Assembly (NCBI GenBank): GCA_027257055.1
Contig: JAPVLO010002557.1
Location: 62,001 to 126,000 of the forward strand
DNA from: Cephalopachus bancanus
Lineage: Eukaryota > Chordata > Mammalia > Primates > Tarsiidae
Direction: 5' to 3'
DNA: 64,000 nucleotides
This document shows positions 50,641 through 63,294 of the stretch, one piece after another. Each line of letters opens with the position of its first letter. Within the stretch, counting starts at the first letter, position 1. Made by a program: the position numbers and the translations under genes. Under the pieces are notes generated by a model that saw nothing but the letters and a program-made list of their open reading frames with translations, was not told the origin of the DNA and searched no databases.

Positions 50641-51680
50641 TTTATTATAAAGATGTAAGGTACAATTCAGGGTTAGGTATACAAACAATGATCATGCAGA
50701 TACTCGTGTTGATGAGGTATACCCCTCCCTCCCCTAGCAATTTTCCCCAACTGTCAGTCCCATCCCCCTTCCCCTGACAGTTTTCTGCTATTGCCAATTG
50801 CTTTCTTACAGCATTATAATTGTTCAAGGTCACCTTAGGAGTGAGAACATGCAGGACTCAGTTCTTTGCTTTTGTGATAAATCACTGAGTATGGTCGACT
50901 CCAAATCCATCCAATTTGCTGCAAAGTCCATGTATTTGTCCTTCTTTATGGCTGCATAATATTCCATCGTATATATGTACCACATTTTTTATCCAGTTCA
51001 GCTTCGATGGGCAACTCGGTTGGTTCCATGGTTTTGTTATTGTGAATAGAGGTGCAACAAACATATGTGTGCAGGTATCTTTTTTGTAGAATGATTTGCG
51101 TTCCTCCTGGTATATTCCCAATAGGGGAATTGCTGGGTCATATGGAAGGTCAGTTTCTAGTTCCTTCAGAAACTGCCACACTGTCTTCCAAAGAGGTCGT
51201 ATTAGTCTGCATTCCCACCAGAAGTGTAGTAGTGTTCTTTTTCTCTACATCCTCACCAGCATCTGTTGTTTTTTGTTTTATTAATGATGGTCATTCTTAC
51301 AGGGGTTAGGTGGTATCTCAATGTGGTTTTGATTTGCATTTCTCTAATGATGAGTGAGGCTGAGCACTTTTTCATGTGTTTGTTGGTCGCCCGTATATCT
51401 TCTTTTGAGAAGTGTCTATTAATGCCTTTTCCCCACTTTTTAAAGGGGCTATTTGTTATTATCCTTTTGGCGTGTTTGAGTTCCTTGTAGATACTAGATG
51501 TTAGGCCTTTGTCAGATATACAGTGAGAAAATATTTTTTCCCATTCTGTGGGCTGTCTCCCTGCTCTCTTGATGGTTTCTTTTGCTTTGCAGAAGTTTGT
51601 TAATTTGATGAGGTCCCGCTTGTCTATTTTATTTCTTAAGGTGTTGGCCTTTAGGGTTCTGCAATTACAACTATAAATTT
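50641..51680 (-). mobile_element. Younger 5'-truncated L1
   Basis: 3' UTR ('aggtacaattcagggttagg' near 50657) plus the ORF2 C-terminal third. Frames at 51181-50882 and 51741-51253 read as L1 C-terminal wording. It is inserted within the older L1 of the same orientation. Confidence 0.85.
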
Positions 51681-51847
51681 CTGTCTTAGCACTTATTTTG
51701 TTGTATTCTGTAAGTTTTGGTATTTTGTGTTTCATTTCCATTCATTTCAAGGTATATTCTATTTTCCCTGGGTTTTCTTTTTGATACATTTGCTGTTAAA
51801 GAGTGTGTTAGTTAATTTCCTAATATTCACTAATTTTCCAATTTTGT

Positions 51848-52150
51848 TTTTTCTTTTTAAGAGACAGGTCTCACTCTGTTGCACAGGCTGGAGTATAGGG
51901 CCACACTCACAGCTCACTGTGGCCTCAAACTCCTAGTCTCAAGTAAGTGATCATTTTATATCAACCTCCCAAGTAGCTGGGGCTATAGGCACACACCACC
52001 ATGCCTAGCCCTTTTTTCTTTCTTTTTTTTCTTCTTTCTTTTCTTGGGGGACTGGGATACAGGGTTTCACTCTGTTGCTCAGGCTGATCTCTCAAGCAGG
52101 TCTCCTGCCTCTGCCTCTCAAGAGTTGGGATTACAGGCAGGAGCCAGTTT
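51848..52150 (-). mobile_element. Old, diverged Alu-like dimer
   Basis: Two 7SL-type arms in reverse (51855-52012 and 52045-52147) separated by a T-rich linker. They are much more diverged than the other SINEs and closer to ordinary old Alu in wording. Confidence 0.8.
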
Positions 52151-55018
52151 TCTCTCTTATAAGTCTTATAAGAATTGTTGTGATGCTGTGTGCATCATTG
52201 TTTCCAGACCATCAAAGTCACTAGCACACAACAGACATTCAAAACAATTTTTATTATTAGCTACATCTTGTGACTACCAGCTCCTCTTCTGTGTTAACTC
52301 ACATGCATGTTATAATTTCTCCTCTCAGGCAAAATCCCTTAGGAGAAATTCCTAAATTTCACTGTAAATATAGGTATATTGTTACCCATAATTCAGATAT
52401 GATGCATAACAAAGTATCTGAAAATAAAATTTTAAAAATCATAAAATATGTTATTTCTATGCCTCAAATAACATGCAGGAAAACAAACAAATCCTTTGTT
52501 CTTTAATTCCTTCAAAATAATTAAAGACATGGTCCCTTTATGCCACAGGTGTTTTTTGAATGTCAGACACACTTCCAGGTATAGAAGCTTCATCTTGAAA
52601 ACCTAAGCTTTTTGGAGGCACAGGTCTTTTCATCAATTTTTAACAAAGAAATAGCTAAAATATAAATATAGAGAGATGTTGGTTCAGATAGATACATGAT
52701 TTAGGGCCTATATCTAGAGAGATGCAAGGTTTGGGCCTAGTATGGATACCACAGGAAGTGGCAAAGTAGGGACAGAAAATGTAAGCCAATGTTCTATGTT
52801 TGACAAGAATGCTTCTCTATATACATACACAGTAAAATGCAACATACAGGGGAAAATGTCCCCATTACTTTGGAAAATATACTGAATTGCACATGCCACA
52901 TACACATTTACTCCCAAAGGTATAACAGATTTGACAAATAAGGACTCAGGCTCTTATATGGTGTTTAAATAACATCAAAACAAATCACTTTAAACTTATC
53001 CAGGAATATGCAAATATCTACCATGAGCCTAGGAATATGATTATGTCCAGATCTTTTCTAAAAATATTCTCTGTTTGACATATGTATAGCACAGTCAAAA
53101 CGAAACTGAATTAGCAAAAATGACAATAAATATTGTATGTAATTGATATAATCAACACAAAATTTCCCTGCCTGGCAGCTATTGAAGTTGCTAGTAAATA
53201 TTAATTCCATTCAGTTACATCCACCTGCTGCCTAGCAGTGAAGAATAACTATTTTCAGAGAAGTAGGCAATCTGGACCTTTAAGCATGATCTTCTAAATT
53301 TTAGGTCTAAAAAAAATTTCTTTATAAAGCATGAGGCCTGCAAAATTAAATCTACCTATCTACCACACAGAGATAGACTGTATCATTCTCAACTCTACAC
53401 AGAGAAACCTAAATGTAGGCAAACTTCTCAATTTCCCAACTGGTAAGGGACAGTCTGTCAGTCCCCTGGTCTCTGAGACAGGTTAGGCTTCCTGAGTCAT
53501 TCCCAGCAATGCTTTCCACCAACCCTTCAACTTGCAGATCCTTCAGGGCAACTCAGGCAGTTTCTCCCTTGAAAGTCTTCCTATACATTTTAGGCCTTGG
53601 AAATCATGACACATAAGCATGGACGTCTTGTGGTTTTATTTTAACTGTCCAGGATGTAATGATCACGGTTTACTACTTGGCTACTGCCAAAGTCATGAAT
53701 GAAGCAAAGCAAAGGTCTGATAGAAAGTTCCAGGTAAGATAGGTCACACCTCCAAGACCAGAGATTGGCTTTACCTAACACCAAGAAGGCAGATTTCAGG
53801 ACAAGAAAAGATAGTGAGTTCTTCTTGTAAAAGCTTGTTTAGGAAATTCAACACTCACCTCTTCCTTGTTGTCAGGAACCGTTGGGGACATATTCCTGCT
53901 TTCCTAAGTGCTCTTCATGGAGAAGAGTCAAGTTTCAGAGCAGATTTGGGGAAAGAGATGAGAAGTGAGAAAGGTACTTCGGAGGAACACCCTTCACACC
54001 ATCCAGCTTCCCAATTCAGTAAGGAGTAGGGGAATGGAGGAGGTAAGGAAGGCAGTTTGCAGAGGTCACCATCCCATTCTTAGGCAGTGTCCTGTAAACA
54101 ACCTCACAGAGCTGGGTCAGCAGCAGCAATCTTCAGCAGTTGGGTGAGACTTTGTACTCCATTAAGAAAAAAAATTTGGTGTTTTCCAGTGCTAGTCATA
54201 AGCAAAGTGATAATCTCTTGCAAAGAGTGCCCCCATGCAAGCAAAATGAATTGAAAATAAAGCGCCCCATACACATCTGTCCTGAGGCCTAAAGACAGTG
54301 TCCAGGAAATCCAAACCAGAAACAGCCCTAGAGGGCTCCAGAGGGTGTTGGTTTTTAGGGAGATGTGAAGCAGGGTTGAGGCCACAACCTGAGTTTCCTT
54401 GCATGTGACTCTGGCTGCACCCTCCCTTCCAGTCACATACCCAAATGTAGCTACTCAAGATTTGAAATGTGACTTGGAATTTAGGAATGGGCACTCAGAA
54501 ATTAGCCTAGATCTATGACAAGTCAATCATAGATGGTTAAGAGAGTGTTAAAAAGGGTAAGCAGAGGGAGATTTTTCCTTGATTAAAAGATAAATATCAT
54601 TCTTCAGATGACATATATAGATAGGCCTTGACTAGATCCTGTCTTGCACAAATGAAATAAGAAAAGAGTACTACAAGGGGCTGAATTCAATATGACATGA
54701 GAATTACTGTTAATATCATTAGGTGTGATCGTGATATTCTGGATATACATGATATTCTGGATATACAGTCATTATTAAGAAATGACGCAAAAATTCTGAG
54801 GTGTAAATTGACACATTTGCAATTTTTAAAAATGCAAAGCCTTCAACAAAAGAATATAGCATTAAGAAAAATAAAGTAGAAAGAGATCTTATAGAACAAA
54901 TAGAGAATTAAAAGACACCAATCAAATGCAATGTGGGAAGCTTCTTTAGATGTTTTTGAGACAATCTAGGAAATCTGAACACTGACTGGATATTAGATAA
55001 CATTAAAAAATCAATACT
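52151..55018. other. Unassigned region without a supported gene
   Basis: About 2.9 kb. It reads as single-copy sequence. Short frames at 53814-54029 and 54436-54104 have no motif, no splice or promoter context, and look like chance. No V segment, RSS or RNA gene seen. Confidence 0.4.
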
Positions 55019-55306
55019 TGCCAGGTTCGGTGGCTCAGCCTGCAATCCTGCGCCTTTGGGAGGCTGAGGTGAGTGGATTGCCTGAGCCCGCGGGTTCGAG
55101 ACCTGCCTGGGCAGGCAAGACCTCATCTCTACAATAAAATAAAAAAATTAGCCGGGCGTGGTAGCGTGCGCCTGTAATTCTGGCTACTCGGAAGGCTGAG
55201 GCGGAAGGATCACCAAAGACCAGCAGGTCGAAGCTGCAGTGACCGGGAGTGGCCACTGCACTCAAGTCTGGGTGACAGAGTGCGACTCCAACTCAAAAAA
55301 AAAAAA
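55019..55306 (+). mobile_element. Alu-type SINE
   Basis: Dimer plus poly-A; flanks AAAAAATCAATA and AAAAAATCAATC give a target duplication of about 11 bp. Confidence 0.92.
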
Positions 55307-55319
55307 TCAATCCTAATTT

Positions 55320-56483
55320 TATTAAATTTAGCTTGAAAATGGCCTATGCTGATGCCCTCTGCAAATAATTGTAGCAATGCCTAAATAAAAAGAGTGCATA
55401 ACCAACAGCTAACAACATATTTAATGATGAGAAACTATATGCATTCCCCCTAAGACAAGTAAGAAGGCAAGACTGCCACCTTTCATTATTTCTAATCACC
55501 ATCATACCAGAAGTCCTAGCTAATGTAAGAAGACAAGAAAAGGAAAGAAAAGGCATACAGTTTGGAAAGGAAGAAATAAAACCATTTCTGCCTGCAGATA
55601 ACATGATTTTCTATGTAGAGAATCCCAAAGAACCAGCCAAAAAGCTTCTGAAACCAACAAGTGATTATAATAAGGTTGCAGGACCCAAAATTAATATTAG
55701 AAATTCAATCATTTTTCTATATGCCAGCAATGAACAATTGGAATTTGATATTTAAAACACTAAAACAACAGTAACAATGCAAGTAGACTACTGGGGAAAT
55801 ATGAATATATAAATGGAGAGAGTCTAGAAATACATCCACACAAATCAACTGATCTCTGGCAAAGGGTCAAAGGCAACTCAGGGAAGAAATGATGGCGTTT
55901 ATAGCAAATGATACTGGCATAGCTGGACATCCACATGCAAAAAAAAAAAAACATCTAGACACATATCTTACGCGTTTCACAAAAATTACCTAAAATGGAT
56001 CATAGACCTAAAGGTAAAATATAAAACTATAAAAATCCTGGAAGATAAAATGCAGGCGACCTTCAGTTTCAAGATCAGAAAGCACAATCCATAACAGAAA
56101 AAACAACCTGGCAAGGTTAATTTCATTAAGACTACAACTTCTGTTTTGGTAAAATACTGAAGACAAATCACAGACTGGGAGAAAATACAAGAAAAAAGAT
56201 GACAGAATGAAAAAAGAGAACTAGATGAATTCATAATCATGGTTCAGAATATTTACTCCACTTCACCCAGTTAATGAAAATCTAATCAATTTGAAAGGAA
56301 ATAGAAAATCTAAAAAACACTATCAGGCAATATTGATCTAAGGGCATTTATAGAACACTAAACTCTACAAGTACAGAATATATGTCTTTTATAAGTGGAC
56401 ATAGAATGTTCATCAAAGAAGATGAAATGCCGAGGTATATAAAACAAGTCTCCAGTTTCAAAGGCCTAAAATTTTAAAATAAT
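55320..56483 (+). mobile_element. Old L1 ORF2 fragments
   Basis: RT and 3'-proximal pieces (55330-56250), then an endonuclease-region piece ('agaatgttcatcaaagaag' near 56404). This last piece continues after the DNA transposon at 57198-57400. Confidence 0.75.
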
Positions 56484-57197
56484 GCAGTTAGTCCCTGATT
56501 TATGATGGTTCAACTTGCAATCTTTTGACATTATGGTGGTGTGAAAGCAATTCAAGTTCAATAAAAATCATACTTCAGATTTTGAATTTTGATATATTCC
56601 GTGCTAGCCATAAGCAATGCAAAGCTAGGCACCGGCAGCAAGCCACAGCTCCCAGTCAGCCAAGCAATCATGAGGGTAAACCACCCATACTCTACAAAGT
56701 CCTGTATTACCAGATGGTTTGGCCCAGCTATAGGCTAAATGTGTTATAAGTACATTTAATGTAGTCTAGTCTAAGCTATGTTATGCAATAGGTTAGGTGT
56801 AATAAATGCATTTTTTCGAGTCGGATTCTCACTCTGTTGCCCAGGATGGAATGCAGTATCATGCTCGTGGCCACTGCAGTTTTGATCTGCTGGGCTTGGG
56901 CAATCCTTCTGCTTCAGCCTTCCAAGTAGCTGGAACTACAGGGATGTACCATTACATCCAGCGAATTTTTTTTATTTATTGTAGAGATTAGTATTTATAG
57001 CATTGTCTCCCCAAGTTGCCCAGGCTGGTCTTGCACCTGTGAACTGAAGCAATCTTCTTGCCTCTGCCTCTCAAAGTACTGAGATTATAGGTGTGAGCCA
57101 CGACGCTCAGCTATTAAATGCATTTTTAACTTAGTATACTCAAATGACAATGGCTTTATTGGTATGTAACTCCATTGTAAGTCAAGGAACATTTGTA
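56484..57197 (+). mobile_element. DNA transposon with TIRs, split by a SINE
   Basis: The left end 'gcagttagtccctgattta' with 'tgatgg' and the right end 'ccattgtaagtcaaggaac' with 'atttgta' are imperfect inverted repeats of each other. The flanking L1 reads on across the insertion and a TA target is plausible, as for pogo/Tigger-type elements. No transposase frame. The SINE at 56817-57112 lies inside it. Confidence 0.75.
56817..57112 (-). mobile_element. Diverged Alu-type SINE inside the DNA transposon
   Basis: Minus-strand dimer flanked by AAATGCATTTTTT (56804-56816) and AAATGCATTTTT (57116-57127). It is more diverged than most other copies. Confidence 0.9.
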
Positions 57198-57404
57198 TGT
57201 TCTTTGCCCACAGTGGAACTATATCAGAAATCAATAAGAATAAGATAATACTTAGAAAGACCTTCATATTTAAAAATTAAGTCACCCTTGTCTAAAAAAG
57301 GTAGGAATTGAATAAATTCCAAGGGATGAGAGAAAGTATTTTAAACTCAATGCTTCTAACAAACACAACTTATCAATACATATCAAAACTTACCACAATT
57401 GTGA

Positions 57405-57797
57405 TATGAAGCTGAATTATTCTTTTTCCCCTATACTCATATGTTGACATCCTAACCACCAGTACTTCGTAATGTGACTACATTTGGAGGTAGAATCTTC
57501 AAAGAAGTAATCAAGTAAAAATGAAATCATTGCAGTAGGCCCTAATCCAGTATAAACAGTGTCATTATGAGAAGAGAAAATTTGGACATAAAACGGTTCA
57601 TAGGCAAGGCCATGTGAAGACACAGATAGAAGATGACCAGCTACAAACCAAGGAGAGAGTCCTCAGAAGACGTCACCCCTGTTAAGGCCTTGATCTTGAA
57701 CTTTTACCCCCAGAATTTTCAGGAAAAAACCCTATGTTGTTTAAAGCCACCCAGCCTGTGGTACTTTGTTATGGTAGCAATACAGCAACTGATGTAG
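57405..57797 (+). mobile_element. MLT1-type MaLR LTR
   Basis: Shows the ordered MLT1 phrases 'catatgttgacatcctaacc', 'aatgtgactacatttgg', 'ggccctaatccagtataaacagtgtc', 'ggccatgtgaagacac' and 'tttaaagccacccagcctgtgg'. No internal sequence. Confidence 0.88.
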
Positions 57798-58245
57798 TTC
57801 TTTAACAAATTAAAGCTTTAAATGAATGCACTTTTTAAAAAGTTTTAATCAAAAACAGCTTAGTTCCCACAACAAACATCCAACCACCGTAATAACCTGC
57901 CCCCATCAAGGGAATGTTTAAAAGCATTCAAACTTGAGCAGCCAGCTACCATTGCTTAACTAAACTCTGGTGTGTCCATGTGCTCTTTGAGCTATGGCTG
58001 CCACTATGTTTTCTAAGCTTTGTTCCCCTCTACTACCTTAGAGAGGTGAATATCCTCTCTCTTCTCTCTCTCTCTAATTTATTTTCTGAACAAACCATAT
58101 TTTCTAATCTAAAATAAAAGTAACTCAACTCCCACATTAAGAAGAGAAAAAAGAGCAACAAGAACCCAAAATAAGAAAAAAGGAAGTAATAATGAGGAAA
58201 AATCAATGAAATAGAAATAAAACTATAGGTAGAATAAAAAAGCCA
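57798..58245. other. Unassigned spacer
   Basis: No gene or repeat recognised; includes a CT-rich patch at about 58053-58078. Confidence 0.35.
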
Positions 58246-58249
58246 AAGG

Positions 58250-59440
58250 TTGATTATTTGCAAAAGAATATTAAAATTGTCAAACTCCAACCCTGAAACT
58301 ATCAGACTTCTAGAGGATAATAGGGGAAAAGCTTCATGACATTGACTGCAATGATTTCTTGGATATGACACCAAAAGAACAGGCAACAGATGCAAAAATA
58401 GACAAACAGGACTATATCAAACTTTTTTGCAGGAAGTATAATAATCAGAGTGAAAAGGCAATCTACAGAATGGGAGAAAATGTTTGCAACCATATATCAA
58501 ACAAGGAGTTAAAATACAGAATATATAAAGAACCTCTATAACTCAATAAAAATCTCAGTTAAAAACAGGCAAAGAGCTTGAGTAAACATCTTTCCAAAGA
58601 TATACAAATAGCCAACAAGCATATGAAAAGATGCTCAATGTCACTAATTATCAGGGAAATGCAAATCAAAATCACAATAAGAACTCATCTCACCCACATT
58701 TGTATGACCAGTATCTAAAACAAACAAACAGAAAGTAAGTTTTGACTAGGATGCGAAAAAATTGGAACCCTAATATATTGTTGATGGGATTGTAAAATGG
58801 TGTAGCCACTGTGGAAAACAAAAGGCAAGTTCCTAAAAAAAAATCCCAAACAAAAAACAACAAAAAACTACCATAGGAACATGCAATAACACTTTTGGGT
58901 ATATATCCAAAAATTAAACACAGAATCTTAAAGAGATATTTGCACAACTTTGTTCATGGCAACATTATTCACAATGGTCAAGATGTGGAAGCAACCTAAA
59001 TGTCCATCAATGTATGAATGGATAAGAAAAATGTAGTCCATCCATACAATGGAATATTATTCAGCCTTTCAAAAGAAAGAAATTCTGGCACATGCTACAA
59101 TGTGAATTAACCTTGAGGACATTACTCTAAGTGAAACAAACCAATTACAAAGGGGGAGAAAAAATCAAAGTGAAAAATACTGCATGATTCCACGAATATG
59201 ATGTACTGATGTAATCAAACTCACATATACAAAGTAGACTGGTGGTTGCCAAGAGATGGAGGGAAATTTCCATCTCTTGGCAACCACCAGTCTACTTTGT
59301 ATATGTCTCAGGGAGCCACTAAAGAATTTCACACATGCAAGATAGAAAAGTTCTAGAGACCTGTTGTGCATAGTTAGCAATATTATACTGTGCACGTAAA
59401 AAGTGTTAAGAGGGTAAATATATGCTATGTGTTGTTTTTG
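58250..59440 (+). mobile_element. Old L1 3' end
   Basis: ORF2 C-terminal and 3' UTR sequence ('ctcaatgtcactaattatcagggaaatgc' near 58635; 'aatggaatattattcagcc' near 59048), ending in an A-rich tail near 59450. Its 3' UTR carries the palindrome at 59224-59305. Confidence 0.85.
59224..59305. repeat. 82-bp near-perfect palindrome
   Basis: Two 37-bp arms (59224-59260 and 59269-59305) are exact reverse complements, separated by 8 nt (gggaaatt). The left arm is normal L1 3' UTR sequence; the right arm is an inverted copy of it. Confidence 0.97.
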
Positions 59441-60514
59441 CCACTATGAAAAAAAAAAAAGAATAAAAGAGGGTCAAACTCTCTCTTCCCACCCACCACA
59501 CAAAAAATAATTACATTAAAATTAAAAAGACAGAATTTCTGGTAAGATGGTGGTACAGTCAGTCAGACTGTGTGAATCCTTGTGTGTGTGAGTGGTAGTA
59601 TGGACAATTCTGTGTGTGTTTCTGTGTGTAAGTAGGAGTGTGAAAGGCTGACTGAGTGAGGACTCAGACCAAGTGGCCTGATAAAGCTGCTGGTGCAGAA
59701 GCTGCTCTGTTTGAACCCTAGCACTTCCCAGAGCACAGAGGCTGATGCCACTTTATAAAATCAGCAGAGCTTATCCCAGAAAGAACTGCTGGAGTGATTG
59801 CTGACCCCAACACCACAGTACCTTGCTGAATGCTGGCAGCGAGGGCCATGGAGAGAGTGAAATGAGGGAGCCTGAGGTAGAGTTCCGAGGAAACAGCAGG
59901 AAGAAGCCACCCCAAGCCTGGACTGAGCTCCAGAGCCTCACCACTGGGTCTTGAGATCTGCAGACTGCTAGAGAGGGAGCTATCGACTCCATTGGTGACA
60001 AGAATAGCAGCCGGCAGAGAAAGTGAGCAGACTGTCTAACGCCTGGGCAGAGTAGTGCTCCAGGATGGCTTCTGCAAAAAAAGCAGAACTTCACCTTGAG
60101 GACAGATGCTATTTCTGTGTTGTGTTGGGTCTGCTCTTTGTGACCTCAGAGAACATTGCCCCCAGTGCACAAGCCCTGGTTGGTAATGGCAAATGTGGAA
60201 ACCCAGATGATCCATTCTCCACCATAAGCCAGCTGCTGGGTGATAGAGGCAGACAGTGGAACTGCCCGAGAAGGAGTTTAGTGAGTGCTTAACTGACTCC
60301 CACTTCTCCTACCCCTAGCAACATGTGAAAGAGATGGGAAGGGCAGGGCAGAGACAGGAGTCCCTATTCCCCTGTCATGAACTGGATGTCCCGGGAACTG
60401 TAGCAAAGGAAGGCAAGGCAATCCCAAGAGATACTATATCAAGTTATTTCAACCCCTTCCCTCACATGGTCTTGCAATGACTACCAATTGCAGGCAGCAG
60501 GGTGTGAAGATTCT

Positions 60515-60800
60515 TTTTTTTTTGAGTTGGAGTCTCACTCTGTAGCCCAGACTGGAGTGCAGTGGCTGCTCCTGGTCACCACAGCCTCGACCTGCTGGGC
60601 TCCAGCGATCCTTCTGCCTCAGCCTTCCAAGTAGTTGGAACTACAGGGGCATGCTACCACACCCGGCTAATTTTTTGATTTATTGTAGAGATAAGGTCTT
60701 GCCAAATTGCCCTGGTGGGTCTCGAACCCGCAGGCTCAGGCAATCCACTCACCTCAGTTTCCCAAAGCACAGGATTCCAGGCTGAGTCACCGAGCCCAGC
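60515..60800 (-). mobile_element. Alu-type SINE within L1 5' UTR
   Basis: Minus-strand dimer with target duplication AAGATTCT at 60507-60514 and 60801-60808. Confidence 0.92.
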
Positions 60801-62209
60801 AAGATTCTAACACCTTAAGTTCCAACAGCAAACAGGAACCCTACAGTAAAGCCCTGCAGTTGCACAACCTGTCCTAAAAGGGAGACCCTCCCTCAAAGAG
60901 ACATACTAAATCTGAGAACTCTTTAGCAAATTTTTTAGGGAAGGGGGTTTAGTCTGTTTTTTTTATTATCTTGTTTGGTTGCTTTGTTTTCTTTCTTCCT
61001 TTTTCAATCTTTCTTTCCTCTTTTTCTCTCTTTCTCTTCCTTTTTCTTTTTTCTTCCTTTTCCTTCTTATACCCTGTATTGGACTAAGAGGTTATGTAAC
61101 CATACCCACTGTATGGTCATATTGTGCAGAGATGAAGAGCAAGTCCTGGCTGGCCCATTCACCAGATAGCAAATATTATGACCTTCCAATAGTTTCAGAA
61201 TCCTTTCAGCCCCCTCAACCCCTAATAAGTGCTCAAAATTATAAAGAGACAGCACAATGCCCCATTTCCAGTCCTACTTCATAATTGAAAAAACTGGAGC
61301 CCCAGCTGAAGGAAGGACCAAAGGTAGAGCAAATATCAGAAGTGACTGCTTCTCCATTTTCCACTGAGCAACAGAATTAAAGAGAAAGATAAGAGAACTG
61401 CTCTAAATGAAGAAAAACCTACTTAAAACAGTCAATAACTATCAAAGTCCCAGCAATGAGTCAGTGCTAGAAAGAACAGCTGTTGAGGCACAAATGATGG
61501 CTATCTCTCAGAGCAACAGTATTCAGAAAGTACTTATGGAGATAAAACAATCATTGGATAGAATGAATAAAAATCAAGAAATGCAAGGGCTAAAACTAAA
61601 TGAAATTTCAGTGGAGCTTGACAGGCTCAAAAAAGTGTACTTAGAAATAACAGAAATAAAGAACTCCAACTAAGAAACAAATAACAAACTGACAAGCAGG
61701 GGAAGCAGAGTTCACCAAATAGAAGAGAGAATCTCAGAGGAGGAAAACCAAAATATGGAATTAACCCAACCTATTAAAAATGTAAAAAAAAACCTTAAGA
61801 AGAAAGAGGAAACTCTCCAAGAGATGTGCGATTGTATCAAGAAACCAAACTTACATCTGATCAGAATAATTGAAATTGAAAGAGAAACAGAAAACACCTT
61901 GAGGTCATTCCAGAAACAGCTTGAGGTAATTTCATGAGGTCATTCAAGATAACTTCCCTCATCTGGAAGACAGACAACTATACAAGCATAAGAGATGCAG
62001 AGACATCTTATGAGAAGATGTTATAGACACATACTAGTTCACCTATACCAAGTAGATATAAAACAAAAATCCTAAAGTCAGCAAGGGAAAGGTCAGACTA
62101 CCTACCAGGAGAGATCAGTCAGAATTGCTGCAGTCTTATCTGCAGAAACACTGCATGCGAGAGAGAACTGAATACCAATCTTTAATGTTCTCAAAGATAA
62201 ACAATTTTG

Positions 62210-62335
62210 GGTATCTGATCAAAAAACAGGTGAAGTAAAGACCAAAGTGAGGCCCAAAATTTACCTGTACAATGATCATTTGTATACATAACCCTGAATT
62301 GTACTCATCTTTAAAATAAAAATTAAAAATATTTT
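62210..62335 (+). mobile_element. Very short L1 3' end inserted in L1 ORF1
   Basis: About 110 bp of L1 3' UTR ('agaccaaagtgaggccc' to 'ccctgaattgtactc') with an A-rich tail. It matches the 3' UTR at 10168-10245. Flanks 'aaagataaacaattt' and 'aaaaataaaaaattt' suggest a target duplication. Confidence 0.8.
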
Positions 62336-62704
62336 CAAAAATAAAAAATTTAAGCCAACAATTTCCTACTCAACCAGGCTAAGCTTCATCAGTGATGGTG
62401 AATTACAATCCTTCCCAGACTTCCAATCCCTAAGAGAAGATGCTGCTTCAAGACCAGCCTTAGAGGAGATGCTTAAAAAGGTGCTGTGCACAGAAGAAAA
62501 AAGAAACAAAAGAAAGACTATATACTTCACAAGATCACAAACACAGAAGAAGCAGAACACACAGCATACCCGTAAAAATGCAAATTTACACATATATGAA
62601 CATGAAATCTAAACAAAAACATTATGTCAGGAACTGACTCTCACATTTCAATAAGCAGCCTGAACTAGGCTGGGCTGAATGTACTACTGAAAAGATATAG
62701 GGAG

Positions 62705-63290
62705 GAAGGGCACGATGGAGATGGGACAAGTCAGACTGTGAATGTCTCCACAAAGGGTGGCTGCTGCAGTCAGTCCCATGCAATGTGCTATCTTCATGGC
62801 CCTCAGCTCCCTGTCTGCAGAATTACTGGCTCCTTCCCTCACCCCAAGCCACCCCACAGTGGCAACCAGAGATCAGCTGGAGCCAGGAATCCGATTGGTG
62901 GAGAGAGGATCAAGGAGGGACGGGGAGGAGGCCCATGCCCAGTAAAAAGTTGCCCACCACAGCCATTTTCACCGTCCCAGGACCAGGCAGAGTCCTGCAT
63001 CGACCTGCCCAGCTCTGCACAGCTTTGCCTAACCTCCAATTTGGGACCTAAGATAATCGCATCAAATGGGAGAGACGGAAGACCCTACTGGATACTAGAT
63101 CTGACAGAGACAGGTCGGATCTGAGTGGTAGGTCTGACAGGCAGCAAGCTGTGTCCAGATCTGATCCTTCCACAGCAGGACTGGAACATCTGACTCTAGC
63201 TGTAAGCAGCATTACTAGCCTGCAATGAGAGCTACAGATTAGAGCTGAAAGGACATTGGGCTCACAGGAACGATCTCAGAGCAAGTTTGA
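62705..63290 (+). mobile_element. Second L1 5' UTR in tandem
   Basis: A new L1 5' start ('gggcacgatggagatggg' near 62708) directly follows the truncated L1 above, in the same orientation. Only about 585 bp of 5' UTR is present before a minus-strand L1. Frames in it are non-coding UTR. Confidence 0.72.
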
Positions 63291-63294
63291 TTCA

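Larger units (their letters stand above)
59530..62700 (+). mobile_element. L1 5' half (5' UTR, ORF1, ORF2 start)
   Basis: 5' end near 59535 ('ggtaagatggtggtac'). Long 5' UTR with a SINE (60515-60800) and a polypyrimidine stretch (about 60985-61070). ORF1 N-terminal coiled-coil part at 61407-61673 and RNA-binding part at 61755-61937 (KPNLHLIRI). ORF2 start near 62600, cut at about 62700. An L1 3' fragment is inserted at 62210-62335. Not coding-competent. Confidence 0.85.

Noticed and set aside
53814..54436. Short frames on both strands as a small gene
   Set aside because: No motif, no splice or promoter support, overlapping frames on opposite strands.
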